This document shows positions 12,638-22,759 of a DNA stretch of 64,000 nt, one piece after another. The stretch lies in assembly GCF_024679095.1 (NCBI RefSeq), contig NC_066522.1, positions 13,042,253 through 13,106,252 of the forward strand, read 5' to 3'. Every line of letters starts with the position of its first letter. The first letter of the stretch is position 1. The translations under genes and the position numbers were made by a program. This DNA comes from Eriocheir sinensis (lineage: Eukaryota; Arthropoda; Malacostraca; Decapoda; Varunidae). The notes beneath the pieces were generated by a model, which did not search any database, was not told where the DNA came from, and worked only from the letters and a program-made list of their open reading frames with translations.

Positions 12638-14030
12638 CACGCCCTACCCAAGTGGTCACGCCCCTGTCCCCCTTCTCCCTTGCCTTCCCCGCCCCGCCCC
12701 GCCCCGCCCCCGCCGCGCCCCTGACCCGCGGACACATACATGGGCAGCAAGGTCGTGTGAAGGAGGGTGTGGAGACCAGCCTCCCGCCGGCGCCAGGGGA
12801 AGGGCGTGTTGGTGCCAAGAGCCGGTGCCTTATACTGCCAGCACCACCACCGCCGCCACTATCACCACCACCACCACCACCTCCACCACCGTCGCCGCTT
12901 CCACTACCTCCACGACTACTGCCACCAATACGACTACTATTATTTTCGTACCCAATGTAAATACCACCATCAGTTTCAATAGGAGCACCGTGTTAAATCT
13001 GACAAGGACCTCTTTTTTTTTTTTTGTCTTCTTTAAAGAGTCGTTACATCATCACCTGTTCCACCAATTCCACTTCAATCACCAACACCACGACTGCCAC
13101 TATCACCACAACCACCTCCACTGATTAATTTACCACCACCTCCATCACCACCATCATCTCCATAACCTCTTCTACCGCCGCTATCACCAGAACATCTATC
13201 ATCATCCACCACAACTACCAGTCTAAACCATTACCGCCACCACTGCTACTTCGCTAAATCACACCACCACCATACCGCCAATTCCACCACCACCACTACA
13301 CCGCCACATCACTTCGAACACCATCACCGTCATCACACCTAGCTGTCCCTCCACCTATGTTCCTGCAAACACCTGCCCTTTGCTACCATTGCTAACGTAA
13401 CCACCGACCTGCAGCCTCCCGAACTACCACCATAAGTATCATCATCACCATTACTTAACTATAATCCAACCATTTCAAGTAGTCCGTTTAGGGGGTGGAT
13501 TCCGCGGGTCCTCTCCTCTGCTCTGCCACACAGTCCCAACACCTATTTTTCCCTCTCATAAGTTGGCTATAGCAAATAGAATCCCTTGAACCACCTACGT
13601 CACTGCTTCCACTAGTCCTTTTAAATCGTAGTCAGTCAGTAATACCACACCAAACTAACCAACGTCATCTCTTACTAGATTCACCATCATCTTAAGTACT
13701 GCCACATCAGCTGCCACCGTTACCGCCCACCTAACTAGCGCCATCTATGTCCCTTTACCTCTACTACTTTTCACCCTCACCTGTATACCTTTTCTAGTGT
13801 TTCCATCAAGGGTTACTCATTCATATATCTCGTAGGACCAACACCTGTGCGCTACTTTCGCAACTTTTCATACCTGACGATTTCTTGCTCTACCTTCCTT
13901 CCAGAGAGAGAGAGAGAGAGACCCCTTCCAATCCATCCCGTCACACACCCTCATCACAAATCGACTATATCGCGTAACGCCACTAATTTCCCACACCGCA
14001 AATCACGTAACAGATCAGGACGGCAGTAAT
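12635..14030. other. Degenerate (CAC/ACC)n sequence, no gene
   Basis: After a (CCCCG)n run near 12690-12710, the sequence at 12840-13460 is dominated by ACCACC, CACCAT and CCACTA words. It becomes more mixed to 14030. It is a cryptic trinucleotide landscape with no recognisable exon. Confidence 0.45.
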
Positions 14031-14868
14031 TATTAAGCGTCATTCCTCACGCACGGAAGACGAGATGGCAGTAGCAGTAGTAGCGGCGACCGGAAGGGAA
14101 TGTTGCTGCTGCTGCGTGAGTCATTTCGCGGTAGTGTGATGCTGCGAGGGTGGGACGATCACGTGACACCAACTACATAGGGCGTGAAGCGGAAAATAGA
14201 GGAAGGAAGAGACTCGTGGTGGGGCTATTAGTGCCGCCGCCCCCGCTCCCCCCCGCCGCCCATTACGCCCTTAGCATAATGACAATGACAGATGGCAGTT
14301 ATGTTCTCATCGGCACGCCTCCCCAACCGACCGAGTAAAGAGAGGGGAGTTATGGCTGAAAAATGCGCGAGCCGGATGAAAGAAAACGTAATACAGTGCC
14401 AGAGAAAACGGGAAATGGTTCGTCCGTCGCCGTGAAGCAAGGCAGAACGGACAGACTTGAGGAGGAAGAGGAAGAATAAGGGGAAGGATTCACGCGGAAG
14501 AGAGGGTGTCCACGCTAGGCAGGAAGAGGAGGAGGATGACGTCGTTTTCAGGTAAATATCTTCCCATTTCCATGCATTGCTTTGCGGAGTTACCTTTTAC
14601 TATCAAATTTTCCATGGCCAGCAGATTCGTCACTCACATCTATATAAACACTCTTCCTCCTCTCTTCCCCTTCTCCCCCTCCCCTCATCACCCGCCTCCC
14701 TCCCCTACATCCCCACCCCTCCCCCGTTAGTCCCCCCCTCCTGCCCACGCCTCCCCGCCGCCCCACGAGGGAGGCTGCACGAGACTGGAAATTAGTGCTT
14801 GCATTTTGTCATGTTCACGGGGATTGCCTCACCTTAGTTATCTAGGCACCCGTTTGTCCTATGCGTAT
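14031..14868. other. Mixed-composition stretch with an isolated TATA box; no gene named
   Basis: This is one of the less repetitive parts. TATATAAA lies at 14641-14648, followed by a pyrimidine-only stretch from about 14650, but no TCAGT initiator lies 25-35 bp downstream. A promoter is possible but not supported. Confidence 0.25.
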
Positions 14869-14870
14869 AC

Positions 14871-15308
<438 letters not shown>

Positions 15309-15311
<3 letters not shown>

Positions 15312-15557
15312 GCGGCGTGCTATTCATGTCCCACCGCCGGGGCTCCCACACTCGCGGCGCTGCAGTGGCCGCGCCTAGGCACAGGTGTCCAGGTGGCGCC
15401 TCCTGCAGGGCCACGGCGCCCCTCGCTATCCTCGGCCTCCCGGTGCCAGCCGTGCTGCCACCGTCCGTCGCTGACCCTCGTGGCCATGGCAGACTCAAGG
15501 AGGCTCGTTAATGGTCATCAGGGGCTGCGTAATGAGGGCGGGCGACCCGCATTGTAG
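15309..15557 (+). CDS. Small GC-rich open frame, doubtful gene or first exon
   Basis: An 82-codon frame begins with ATG in a good context (CATCATGG) just after the (CT)n tract and ends with TAG at 15555-15557. The product begins MAACYSCPTAGAP, contains several Cys (CYSCP, CQPCCH) and is otherwise Ala/Pro/Arg-rich. I recognise no family, signal peptide or domain. Unlike most frames in this window it is not a simple repeat, and the sequence around it is CpG-rich, so an initial exon or 5' untranslated exon is possible. Chance in GC-rich DNA is equally likely. Confidence 0.13.
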
Positions 15558-16490
15558 GTTTCTTCGTTAACATTATTTATTTTTAGAATTCAGAGGATGT
15601 CTGAGCGTTGCGAGGCCGCGGCGAGGCGAGGACAGAGTGACACATGTTAGTTGTTGCTTCACTCGCGGCTCAGGTCAAGGCCCCGCCGCCTCGCACGCTG
15701 CAGTGTTGGTTTACTCATCGTCCAACACGACGGTCCAATAATGTGTCGTCAGCTTCGTGGCGGAGCTGCCTTCCTCGGGGCGCCACGCGTGTCTGGAGTG
15801 TTTCTCTCCACCTGCTCGTCACAACAGGTGGTGCAGCGGCCTATCACAAGTGTTCGCCGCGGGTCAGTAACCTCTGCAGGGCGGTATCTCCTCACTCGCA
15901 CACCGCACCATAAGCTGTTGTACCCAAGTCCATTTTGGAGACGCATCTCCACACAGCTGTGCCAGTCCCCGCTCGCCTTATCTGTCAACCTAAACCTGAG
16001 CGCCTCGCCGGGAGTGCCTGTCGGGTGCAGCGATTACTGTGGGTAGGCTGGCCACGTCCGCCACTAGTACGAGTCCCGTAATAACGTGATGTCCCTCGCC
16101 TTATCCGGTGGGCCGAGGAGCGGCCATGACGGGAAGACCAGTGCCATTGCCCTTTCTGGGACACAGCGCCTTGGGAGCCCGCTCCTCGCTCAGCAAAACA
16201 GCAAGACGCGCGGCCTACTTGTACATATTGCAATCAATGGCTAATCAGACGAGGTTATAAATACTACTTAAGGATCCACGCTCCTGAGGAAATTTATAAT
16301 CTTTAATGTATGAGAATGTGTGAAGGCCGAGGAGGTGGCCGTCACCTCCACATGTCGCCGCGCATCACCGTTCACGCCCCTCCTCACCTTTAGCAACCTC
16401 ATGGCACTCCTACTTCGGCGGCAACCTAAAGAACGGCACAGGGACACAGAGACGGACGCAGGAACAGAGAAACTCGGAAAGACTGAGTAA
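15558..16490. other. Unique-looking CpG-containing stretch, no gene identified
   Basis: About 930 bp of mixed sequence with little simple repeat. Frames on both strands are short and unrecognised. If a conserved exon or regulatory element exists in the left third of the window, this is a likely place, but nothing in the sequence proves it. Confidence 0.3.
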
Positions 16491-16712
16491 GGGCGACATT
16501 CCGCCTCTCACTCACTCGTCAAGAATATCCAAAAGCCGAAAAGGAGATTAATCGAGTTCTCATGCGCTTTTTTCCCTTCACGTTTATGGTATGCACAGGA
16601 ACTTTGTCATACTACTAGCAGGGTCATTAAACTACCCGTGGAAGGACCCGGAACTGCTACGAAAGCCTTGTCAAATGTGTGTGCTTGTGTGCCGAGATGT
16701 ATAAGGATATGC
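16491..16712 (-). mobile_element. Family A palindromic-ended element (MITE-like), minus copy
   Basis: Family A is a dispersed ~217-bp unit whose two ends are imperfect inverted repeats (the best preserved copy is at 18443-18658). This diverged copy reads in reverse. It keeps GAGATTAAT, GTTCTCATG, GGGTCATTAAACTACC, GAAAGCCTTGTCAAAT and the terminal GATATGC. It has no coding capacity. The MITE label is inferred from size and inverted ends. Confidence 0.65.
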
Positions 16713-16740
16713 ATGAAGATGGTATGGTATGGTATAGTAG

Positions 16741-17092
16741 TCAGCGAGGTTAGTGTGGTTAGTGAGGTAGTGTAGTGGCGCTAATAACCCTCGGGAAGCC
16801 ACTATACCACTCTGCTCCTGCCGGGGATGTACTATAGGCCAGTCAGCGAGGTTAGTGGCGCTAATAACCCTCGGGAAGCCACTATACCACTCTGCTCCTG
16901 CCGGGGATGTGCTATAGGCCAGTCAGCGAGGTTAGTGGCTCTTATAACCCTCGGGAAGCCACTATACCACTCTGCTCCTGCCGGGGATGTACTATAGGCC
17001 AGTCAGCGAGGTTAGAAGCCTATACCACACTTGCTCCTGCCGGGGATGTACTATAGGCCCCTCGGGAAGCCACTACTGCTGCTGCCGGCAAC
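16741..17092. repeat. 80-bp tandem repeat, about four units
   Basis: Units start at 16774, 16854 and 16934 (exact 80-bp spacing), with a shortened unit near 17014 and a terminal fragment. Each unit carries TAACCCTCGGGAAGCCACTA, CTCCTGCCGGGGATGT and ACTATAGGCCAGTCAGCGAG. Upstream, GGTATGGTATGG and GTTAGTG short repeats precede the array. Confidence 0.92.
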
Positions 17093-18138
17093 GTGGTAGC
17101 GGCGGCGAGGCTTAAAAAAGAATTCCATGTACCCAGCTGGCCGTGAATCCCTCCCGAGGCGCCTCATCACGCGGCGGGGGCGCTAACCTCGTCAGGTGCT
17201 CGGGAGGTGTGTCGGAGTGGGCGCTGCTCCCTGGCGCCACGTGCACGCCGGCGACGCGAAGCCCGATGAACCGCGATCACCGCCTCGAACCCTGCCGCCT
17301 TGCCTCGCCTCGCCTCCTCGCGCGCACCCTGTCACCGTCTTCTTCCTTGCACCCTGCCGCTTGCCTTGCCTCCCTCCTACCTTACACCCTGCTGCCTTGC
17401 CTCGCCTACTCGTTCGCACCCTGCCTTGACCTCACCGCCTCCTCCATAAATCCCTGCCGCTGTTTAGTCCCCTCGTTTTGTCTCTCTCACCCTGTCACCA
17501 CCTCCTCCTCCCACACACCCTACCGCCTCGCCGTCTAACCTCCTCCTCCCTTCTCCCCTGCCGCCCTTCGTCGTATAACCTCCTTCCCCCTCACACCTTG
17601 CCTCCTCCCCTAACCTCCTCCTCCCTCGCCCCCTGTTACCGCTTCCTCGTCTTACCACCTCCCTCACACCCTGCCGCCCTACCCTGCACCCTTATTGCCA
17701 CCTGATGAGAGATTAAGGCTATCACTTGACGGCGATCTGTCCTCACCTGTCCACCTGTCTGCCTACCTGTCATCTGCCGCTGTCTGTCTGTTTCTAGGTC
17801 TTGGTCTGTCTCTGCTTACCTCCACCCACGCCTCCACGCCTCTCACTTTTTCCTCCTCTCCACCTGTGTATTACCTCCAACTTCTCTCTTTTCTCCCTTC
17901 GCTGTTAAATATTACCTCCCACTTGCCTCCCCCTTCACACACCTGTATGTTCCCTTCCTCTTCCCTTCCACCCACAGCTTGATATTACCTCCTTCTTCCC
18001 TCCCACCACACCTGTTCTCTCTCCACTTCCCTCCATACATATCTGAATATTACCTCCCTCTTCCCTCCCTCTTCCCTCCATCCACATATTATTCTCCTAC
18101 TTCCCTCCCTATTCCGCTCACATCTGCCATTCTGTGGT

Positions 18139-18140
<2 letters not shown>
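17093..18140. other. Degenerate pyrimidine-rich repeats, no gene
   Basis: At 17280-17700 words such as CACCCTGCCGCCTTGCCTCG recur irregularly. At 17860-18110 TTACCTCCCTCTTCCCTCC words recur. Both look like decayed minisatellites. The frames are Ser/Pro/Leu-rich artefacts. Confidence 0.5.

Positions 18141-18186
<46 letters not shown>
18141..18186. repeat. (GA)n microsatellite
   Basis: Perfect 46-bp GA tract. Confidence 0.97.
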
Positions 18187-18190
<4 letters not shown>

Positions 18191-18289
18191 GTTAGATGGT
18201 CAGGCAGTGTGCGGTAGTGTGTACTGGGGTAGTTAGTTGGTGTTTTTTGTATTGTGTGTGTGTGTGATTGTGCGGATGCGGTCTGTGGT

Positions 18290-18442
18290 ACTGGGGGTAA
18301 GGGTAGATAGACGGCCTATTTATTGTATATACTGGGTCGCGTATTTCCGAACTGTAGCATTTTTCAGCACCCGGCCCGGTTAAAGTTATGTTAGCGTTAG
18401 GTTGGATTACTGGGAGAGTGGGCGGTGCACAGGGTCGTTTTA
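18290..18442. repeat. Flanking segment duplicated at 19031-19172
   Basis: This segment precedes the family A copy at 18443. It carries AGACGGCCTATTTATTGTAT, CAGCACCCGGCCCGGTTAAA and TGGATTACTGGGAGAGTGGG. The same order recurs about 730 bp downstream, again directly before a family A end, so segment and element were duplicated together or form one larger repeat. Confidence 0.8.
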
Positions 18443-18658
18443 CGGTATTATAAAACATTTCGCCGCCCAAGAACACAAATTTGCCAAGGCTTTCTGAGGA
18501 GTTATGGGCATTTCCAGGAGTAATTTTATGGCCCTGGTGGTAGTGTGACCCTTCCTTTGTACCGTGAACCTAAAGAAACACTCATTAGAACCCGACTGAC
18601 CCCCTCTTTGACCCTTAGAAATAGCTGATGTGAGAAGCGAAAGTATCTTATAATACCA
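18443..18658 (+). mobile_element. Family A element, best preserved copy
   Basis: A 216-bp copy with clear inverted ends: the left end reads CGGTATTATAAAACATTTCG, and the reverse complement of the right end reads GGTATTATAAGATACTTTCG. Internal landmarks are TTGCCAAGGCTTTC, GGGCATTTCCAGGAGTA, CCTGGTGGTAGTGTGACCCTT, ACCGTGAACCTAAAG and ACTCATTAGAACCCGA. It is too short to encode a transposase. A non-autonomous DNA element is the likely class, but no target-site duplication is clear. Confidence 0.75.
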
Positions 18659-18720
18659 ACCATAGTGTCAGGCAGTGGGCGGTGCGTAGTGTCAGGCAGT
18701 GAGCTACGTGAGTCTATAGC

Positions 18721-18830
18721 CGGTATTCTTAAACATCTCGCCACCTCAGTCCGTCTAATGGAAAAGCCTCTCGTAGAAGTTGCTGGGCTCTTCGCGGACT
18801 GTTTCGGGATGCTGATGATAGTTATACACA
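18721..18830 (+). mobile_element. Fragment starting with a family A-like end
   Basis: CGGTATTCTTAAACATCTCG at 18721-18740 matches the family A left end, but the following sequence diverges, apart from an AAGCCTCTCGTAGAAG segment. It could be a truncated copy or a related subfamily. Confidence 0.4.
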
Positions 18831-18971
18831 ACCTCTGTACCCTTAACTACACGCGCAAACACACACACGCACACACAGAGAAGAGGAAACCGAGCCACGA
18901 AGAGCAGGAACAAGTATCCGCGTCTCTTGTGCTTTCCTACTCAAGCTCTCGACTAATTAGACCTCCACATG

Positions 18972-19030
18972 AGAGGAAAATCACCCATGAGAACCCGGTT
19001 AATCTTCCCTGTGGCCTTGGAAAATAGTCG
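18972..19030 (+). mobile_element. Family A fragment (right part)
   Basis: AAAATCACCCATGAGAACCC followed by GGTTAATCTTCCCTG and GGCCTTGGAAAATAGT matches the right third of the family. Both ends are missing. Confidence 0.55.
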
Positions 19031-19172
19031 TAATGGGAGGGTAGGTAGACGGCCTATTGTATGTACTGGGTCGCATATTCCCGAAGTGTGGCATTGTTCA
19101 GCACCCGGCCCGGTTAAAGTTAGGTTAGGTTGGATTACTGGGAGAGTGGGCGGTGCATATGGTCGTATTATG
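19031..19172. repeat. Second copy of the 18.3-kb flanking segment
   Basis: Matches 18290-18442 in order with small differences, including a TTAGGTTAGG duplication in place of TTATGTTAGCGTTAGG. It leads straight into a family A left end at 19173. Confidence 0.8.
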
Positions 19173-19260
19173 GTATTATAAAACATTTCGCCGCCCAAGA
19201 ACACAAATTTGCCAAGGCTTTCTTAGGAGCCTGCCGGGAAGCTGATGATATTTTGTAGTA
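19173..19260 (+). mobile_element. Truncated family A copy
   Basis: GGTATTATAAAACATTTCGC and TTTGCCAAGGCTTTCTTAGG are preserved. The copy then breaks off into GCCTGCCGGGAAGCTGATGAT, a phrase also similar to 18811-18825. Confidence 0.65.
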
Positions 19261-19381
19261 AGAGAGTAACAGGTGGTCGTTTTGATCCGGAAGACTTAAA
19301 GCTGGGTTAGTTTACATGAAGCGGCGAGGCGAGAAGTTTTAATCAAATACACCGGAAGTTTTTTATTAACATTTTATAGGC

Positions 19382-19382
<1 letters not shown>

Positions 19383-19431
<49 letters not shown>
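19383..19431. repeat. (GT)n microsatellite
   Basis: Perfect 49-bp tract, just upstream of a family B copy. Confidence 0.97.
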
Positions 19432-19432
<1 letters not shown>

Positions 19433-19436
19433 CAGC

Positions 19437-19517
19437 AGAGGAGACAGTGCAAGGGCGTAAAAAATAAGAAAACAATATGAAAAAAAAAAGCCCGCTACTT
19501 ACTGCTCCTAAATAGAG
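19437..19517 (-). mobile_element. Family B (poly-A-tailed SINE-like) copy, minus, truncated
   Basis: Family B in forward orientation reads GGAGCAGCGAGTAGCGGGC, T-run, TTGTTTCC, T-run, GTGCCCTTGAGCTGTCTCC, TGTAAAA(n). Here the reverse complement is present: GGAGACAGTGCAAGGGCG, then AAAACAAT, an A-run and AAGCCCGCTACTTACTGCTCC. The element is non-coding. Confidence 0.6.
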
Positions 19518-19697
19518 TGTGTGTGTGCGCGTGTGTGTGTTATGACTTTCGGCCGTTTAGTCTGCACCGGAAAGTTTGTGGTAGTATATAATGTATCACA
19601 ACTTCACTCCCTTTAAAAAAATTCCAGTCACAGTAAGCGCGATACAAATGAGAATGAGCGAAAACTATGGGGAAAATGGACGCTGCTGAGAGTAATC

Positions 19698-19880
19698 GGC
19701 CCGTATTCCCAGACGCTTTCGGCTCCCACCACAAATACTATCAAAGGCCACAAAGGGAGATTAGTCGGGTTCTCTTGAGTGTTTTTCATAGTCGTGGTGC
19801 AGAAGAACCCTTGTCAGACTACCACTAGGCACATATAACTACCCATAGAAATACTAACACGACCTCTACGAAAGCCTTAA
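19698..19880 (-). mobile_element. Family A subfamily 2, minus copy
   Basis: Begins GGCCCGTATTCCCAGACGCT and carries CAAAGGCCACAAAGGGAGATT, GTCGTGGTGCAGAAG and ACGAAAGCCTTAACAT. The words TGGTGCAGAAAG and GGCCACAA mark a subfamily shared with the copy at 63718. A further fragment with ACTACGAAAGCCTTAACAT lies at about 19985-20020 beside a duplicated CCTAATTAGACCGACCAAA. Confidence 0.65.
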
Positions 19881-20224
19881 CATAGAGAAACTGCAATAAC
19901 ACTGAAAATATCCGTAATGTATGTAGGTGTATGGCCCCCCCCCCCCTGAAATGTTAGAGAATATTGACCTAATTAGACCGACCAAATACTAACACAACCA
20001 CTACGAAAGCCTTAACATGGACCTAATTAGACCGACCAAAGACTGATCATCATTTTGGTGGATTTACTCTTTGGGTGAAGTTTAACATGATCGCTTTGTA
20101 TCAGAAAAATGTGATTGTTCTGCACTTTCTTCTAGTTAAGGAATGTATCGATAATTTGGTGATTTATGAATGTTCAGACTATAGCTAAGGATTGTGGATG
20201 TAGGACTGGATGCGTATAACCAAT

Positions 20225-20990
20225 GGAATGTATGAATAATTTGCCGTTTAAATGTCTAGATAACAGGTGGGGAATGTGAATGAAGAAGTCTTTGCGTATA
20301 CGTGTGGGGCGCACATTCCTTACCTAACCAAATCTATGTAACCTAGTCTATGGAATGTATGAATAATTTACCGTTTAAATGTCTAGATAACAGGTGGGGA
20401 ATGTGAATGAAGAAGTCTTTGCGTATACGTGCGGGGCGTTCATTCCTTACTTAACCAAACTTGTGTAACCTAACCTATGGAATGTATGAGTGATTTACCA
20501 TTTAAATGTCTAGATAATCGGTGGGGAATGTAAATGAAGAAGTCTTTGCGTATACGTGCGGGTGTTCATTCCTTACCTAACCAAACCTGCGTAACCTAAT
20601 CTATGGAATGTGTGAGTGATTTACCATTTAAATGTCTAGATAATCGGTGGGGAATGTGAATGAAGAAGTCTTTGCGTATACGTGCGGGTGTTCATTCCTT
20701 GCTTAACCAAACCTTTAACCTAACCAATGGAATGTATGAGTGATTTACCATTTAAATGTCTAGATAATCGGCGGGGAATGTAAATGAAGAAGTCTTTGCG
20801 TATACGTGCGGGTGTTCATTCCTTGCTTAACCAAACCTTTAACCTAACCAATGGAATGTATGAATAATTTGCCGTTTAAATGTCTAGATAACAGGTGGGG
20901 AATGTGAATGAAGAAGTCTTTGCGTATACGAGCTGGCTGTTCATTCCTTACCTAACCAAACCTTTGTAACAACCTATGGAATGTTTTATC
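20225..20990 (+). repeat. ~125-bp tandem satellite, six units
   Basis: Units begin at GGAATGTATGA positions 20225, 20352, 20479, 20605, 20729 and 20853, with a partial unit at 20978 (periods 127, 127, 126, 124, 124, 125). Each carries TTTAAATGTCTAGATAA, GAATGAAGAAGTCTTTGCGT, ATACGTGCGGG and TTCATTCCTTACCTAACCAAA. A diverged copy of the first half lies upstream near 20140 and another downstream at 21121-21198. Non-coding. Confidence 0.95.
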
Positions 20991-21120
20991 GTCGTTTGGC
21001 GAAGTGAGGAAATAGAGGGAAATGAGAGAGGGTGAGAAGTGGAGAGAAATGAGGAGAGAGGTGGAAGAGTGGAGAGAGATGCGAGAAGTAACGAGAGGAA
21101 GGAATAAGGGACCTAAACTT

Positions 21121-21198
21121 ACCTGTGGAAAGTATGGATAATTTGCTGTTTAAATGTTTAGATAATAACATGTGCGAAACGTGAATGAAGGAGTCTAA
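21121..21198 (+). repeat. Diverged outlying unit of the ~125-bp satellite
   Basis: AATTTGCTGTTTAAATGTTT, AGATAA and GTGAATGAAGGAGTCTAAG match the array unit. It is separated from the array by a purine-rich 120 bp and abuts a family A copy. Confidence 0.7.
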
Positions 21199-21545
21199 GG
21201 TCATACTCTTAAACACTTCGGCGCCCAAGTACACATAATTTGATAAGGCTTTCGTAGGATTTTTGTTTAGGGGTAGTGGTTGTGTTATGGGTTTATTGAA
21301 CGAAAGTAGTGGAGCGAAAGGGAGCGGCGGGGTAAGGGAGCGCCGGGGCATTTAACTTGTGGTTTAAACATATGCGGAATTAAAGGGCTTCGGGCTTCCC
21401 TGTAGTTTTACGATCCTGGTGGTAGTTTGACAAAGCCTCTATAACATGAACGTGAAAAAGAACACATAAGGACCCGATTAACCTCCTTTTTGGTCTTTGG
21501 AAATTGTTGATGTGGGAGCTGGAATTGTCTTAAGAATGCCGACCT
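21199..21545 (+). mobile_element. Family A copy interrupted by another repeat
   Basis: The left end (GGTCATACTCTTAAACACTT) and right end (GTCTTAAGAATGCCGACC) are both present, but the copy is about 347 bp, not ~217. The extra ~150 bp at about 21257-21408 is a different repeat, also found at 22980-23098, inserted between GGCTTTCGTAGGA and CGATCCTGGTGGTAG. That makes this a nested insertion. Confidence 0.75.
21257..21408 (+). repeat. Nested repeat (second copy at 22980-23098)
   Basis: Contains GTTATGGGTTTATTGAACGA, AGGGAGCGGCGGGGTAAGGG, CATTTAACTTGTGGTTTAAA and GGGCTTCGGGCTTCCCTGTA. No inverted ends or coding content are obvious. Class unknown. Confidence 0.7.
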
Positions 21546-21546
21546 A

Positions 21547-21930
21547 TGCGTGCGGGCTGTTCATTCTTAACCTAACCTAACTTAACCTAAACTACCGGTA
21601 ACCTAAATCCACAAGCTTCACAGTTCAGTCTCGCCGCGTATAAGTTCTCAGGTGGATGGAGAGGATAAGCCTTGACGTGCGGGTTGTTCATTCGTAACTT
21701 AACCTAACTTAAACTAAACTATCCTAAATCCAGAAGCTTTACAGTTCAGTCTCGCCGCGTATAAGTTCTCAGGTGGATGGAGAGGATAAGCCTTGACGTG
21801 CTGGCTGTTCATTCGTAACCTAACCTCACCTAACTTAAATTAACTAACATAAATCCGGAAGCTTCACGGGACAGTCTCGCCGCGTTTAAGTCCTCAGGTG
21901 GATGGAGAGGATATGAACCTTGACCGCGGC
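21547..21930 (+). repeat. ~122-bp tandem repeat, three units
   Basis: TGCGGGCTGTTCATTC-type starts at 21551, 21679 and 21799. Each unit has TAACCTAACC words, AGCTTCACAGTTCAGTCTCG, CCGCGTATAAGTTCTCAGGT and GGATGGAGAGGATAAGCC. The TGCGGG-TGTTCATTC-TAACCTAACC module is shared with the satellite at 20225-20990. Confidence 0.92.
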
Positions 21931-22074
21931 GTTGTGCAAGGAACCTCTCGACGCATTTGTGTGTGGCTTTGACAGTTTCGATTCAGAAGGAAAACCCGGA
22001 TATTTAACTTAATTTCGGCGTGTTATAATTAGCGTTGTGGGTCGGGAAAGATGGACAAGAAGCAGCGACATAGA

Positions 22075-22292
22075 GCCGTATTTTACTAAGCATTTTGTCG
22101 CTTAAGTTCGCCTATTTGACAAGGCTTTCCTAGGGCTTTTGGGCATTTCCAGGAGTAGTTTTTTGACCCTGGTGGTAGTTTGACCCTTCTTCTGTACCAT
22201 GAACCTAAAGAAACACTCATTAGAACTCTATTGCCTCCCTCTTTGGCCTTTATAAATAGTTAATGTTAGGAGCAAAAGTGTCATAATGATGC
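22075..22292 (+). mobile_element. Family A copy, near full length
   Basis: GCCGTATTTTACTAAGCATT at the left, then TTTGACAAGGCTTTCC, GGGCATTTCCAGGAGTAG, CCTGGTGGTAGTTTGACCCT, TGTACCATGAACCTAAAG and a diverged right end AAGTGTCATAATGATGC. About 218 bp. Confidence 0.75.
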
Positions 22293-22315
22293 GAGTCGGT
22301 GTGTTTAGTATAACG

Positions 22316-22385
22316 GGAAAAGAAAACACGCATGAGAACACGACTAGACTAATCTCCTTTATGCCCTTTGAAGAAATGGCAACGC
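22316..22385 (+). mobile_element. Family A fragment (right part)
   Basis: AAACACGCATGAGAACACGA and TAATCTCCTTTATGCCCTTT match the right third. It lies directly after the copy at 22075. Confidence 0.5.
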
Positions 22386-22735
22386 GGGGCAAGTGATATC
22401 GCCGTATGGGCAAGGAAGGATATGGCGTACCGGTGAACTGGGGAAATGTTAAACAGCGAAAGAGTAGACGGAGTGCGATATTGTTAAAAGGAGAATGGAG
22501 TGGGAGTTGAACCGGTTAAAGGGGAGTAGTGTGCGGTCAGACCAGGGGAGTAAAATAATGGGTGTATAGGGGTGACGACGTTGGGGAGTGATCTCTTTAC
22601 TGGGGGAGAGATTGACTATATATATTATGCCCTTTACTGGTGGATTGAGGATAATTCTGTACCGGTTAAGTTTACTGTGGGATAGATATGGGTTGGACTG
22701 GTGAACTGGAGAGGGTTTTGTGATGGGGGAAGTGG
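22386..22735. other. No feature seen
   Basis: Mixed AT-rich sequence with loosely similar GGTTAAGTTTACTG / GGTTAAAGGGGAGTA words. No gene or clear repeat. Confidence 0.3.
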
Positions 22736-22759
22736 AGTAGATAAAGAAAGACTGTCAAA

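Noticed and set aside
14641..14648. TATATAAA as a promoter
   Set aside because: There is no initiator at the required distance and no exon downstream, so it is noted only within the region entry.
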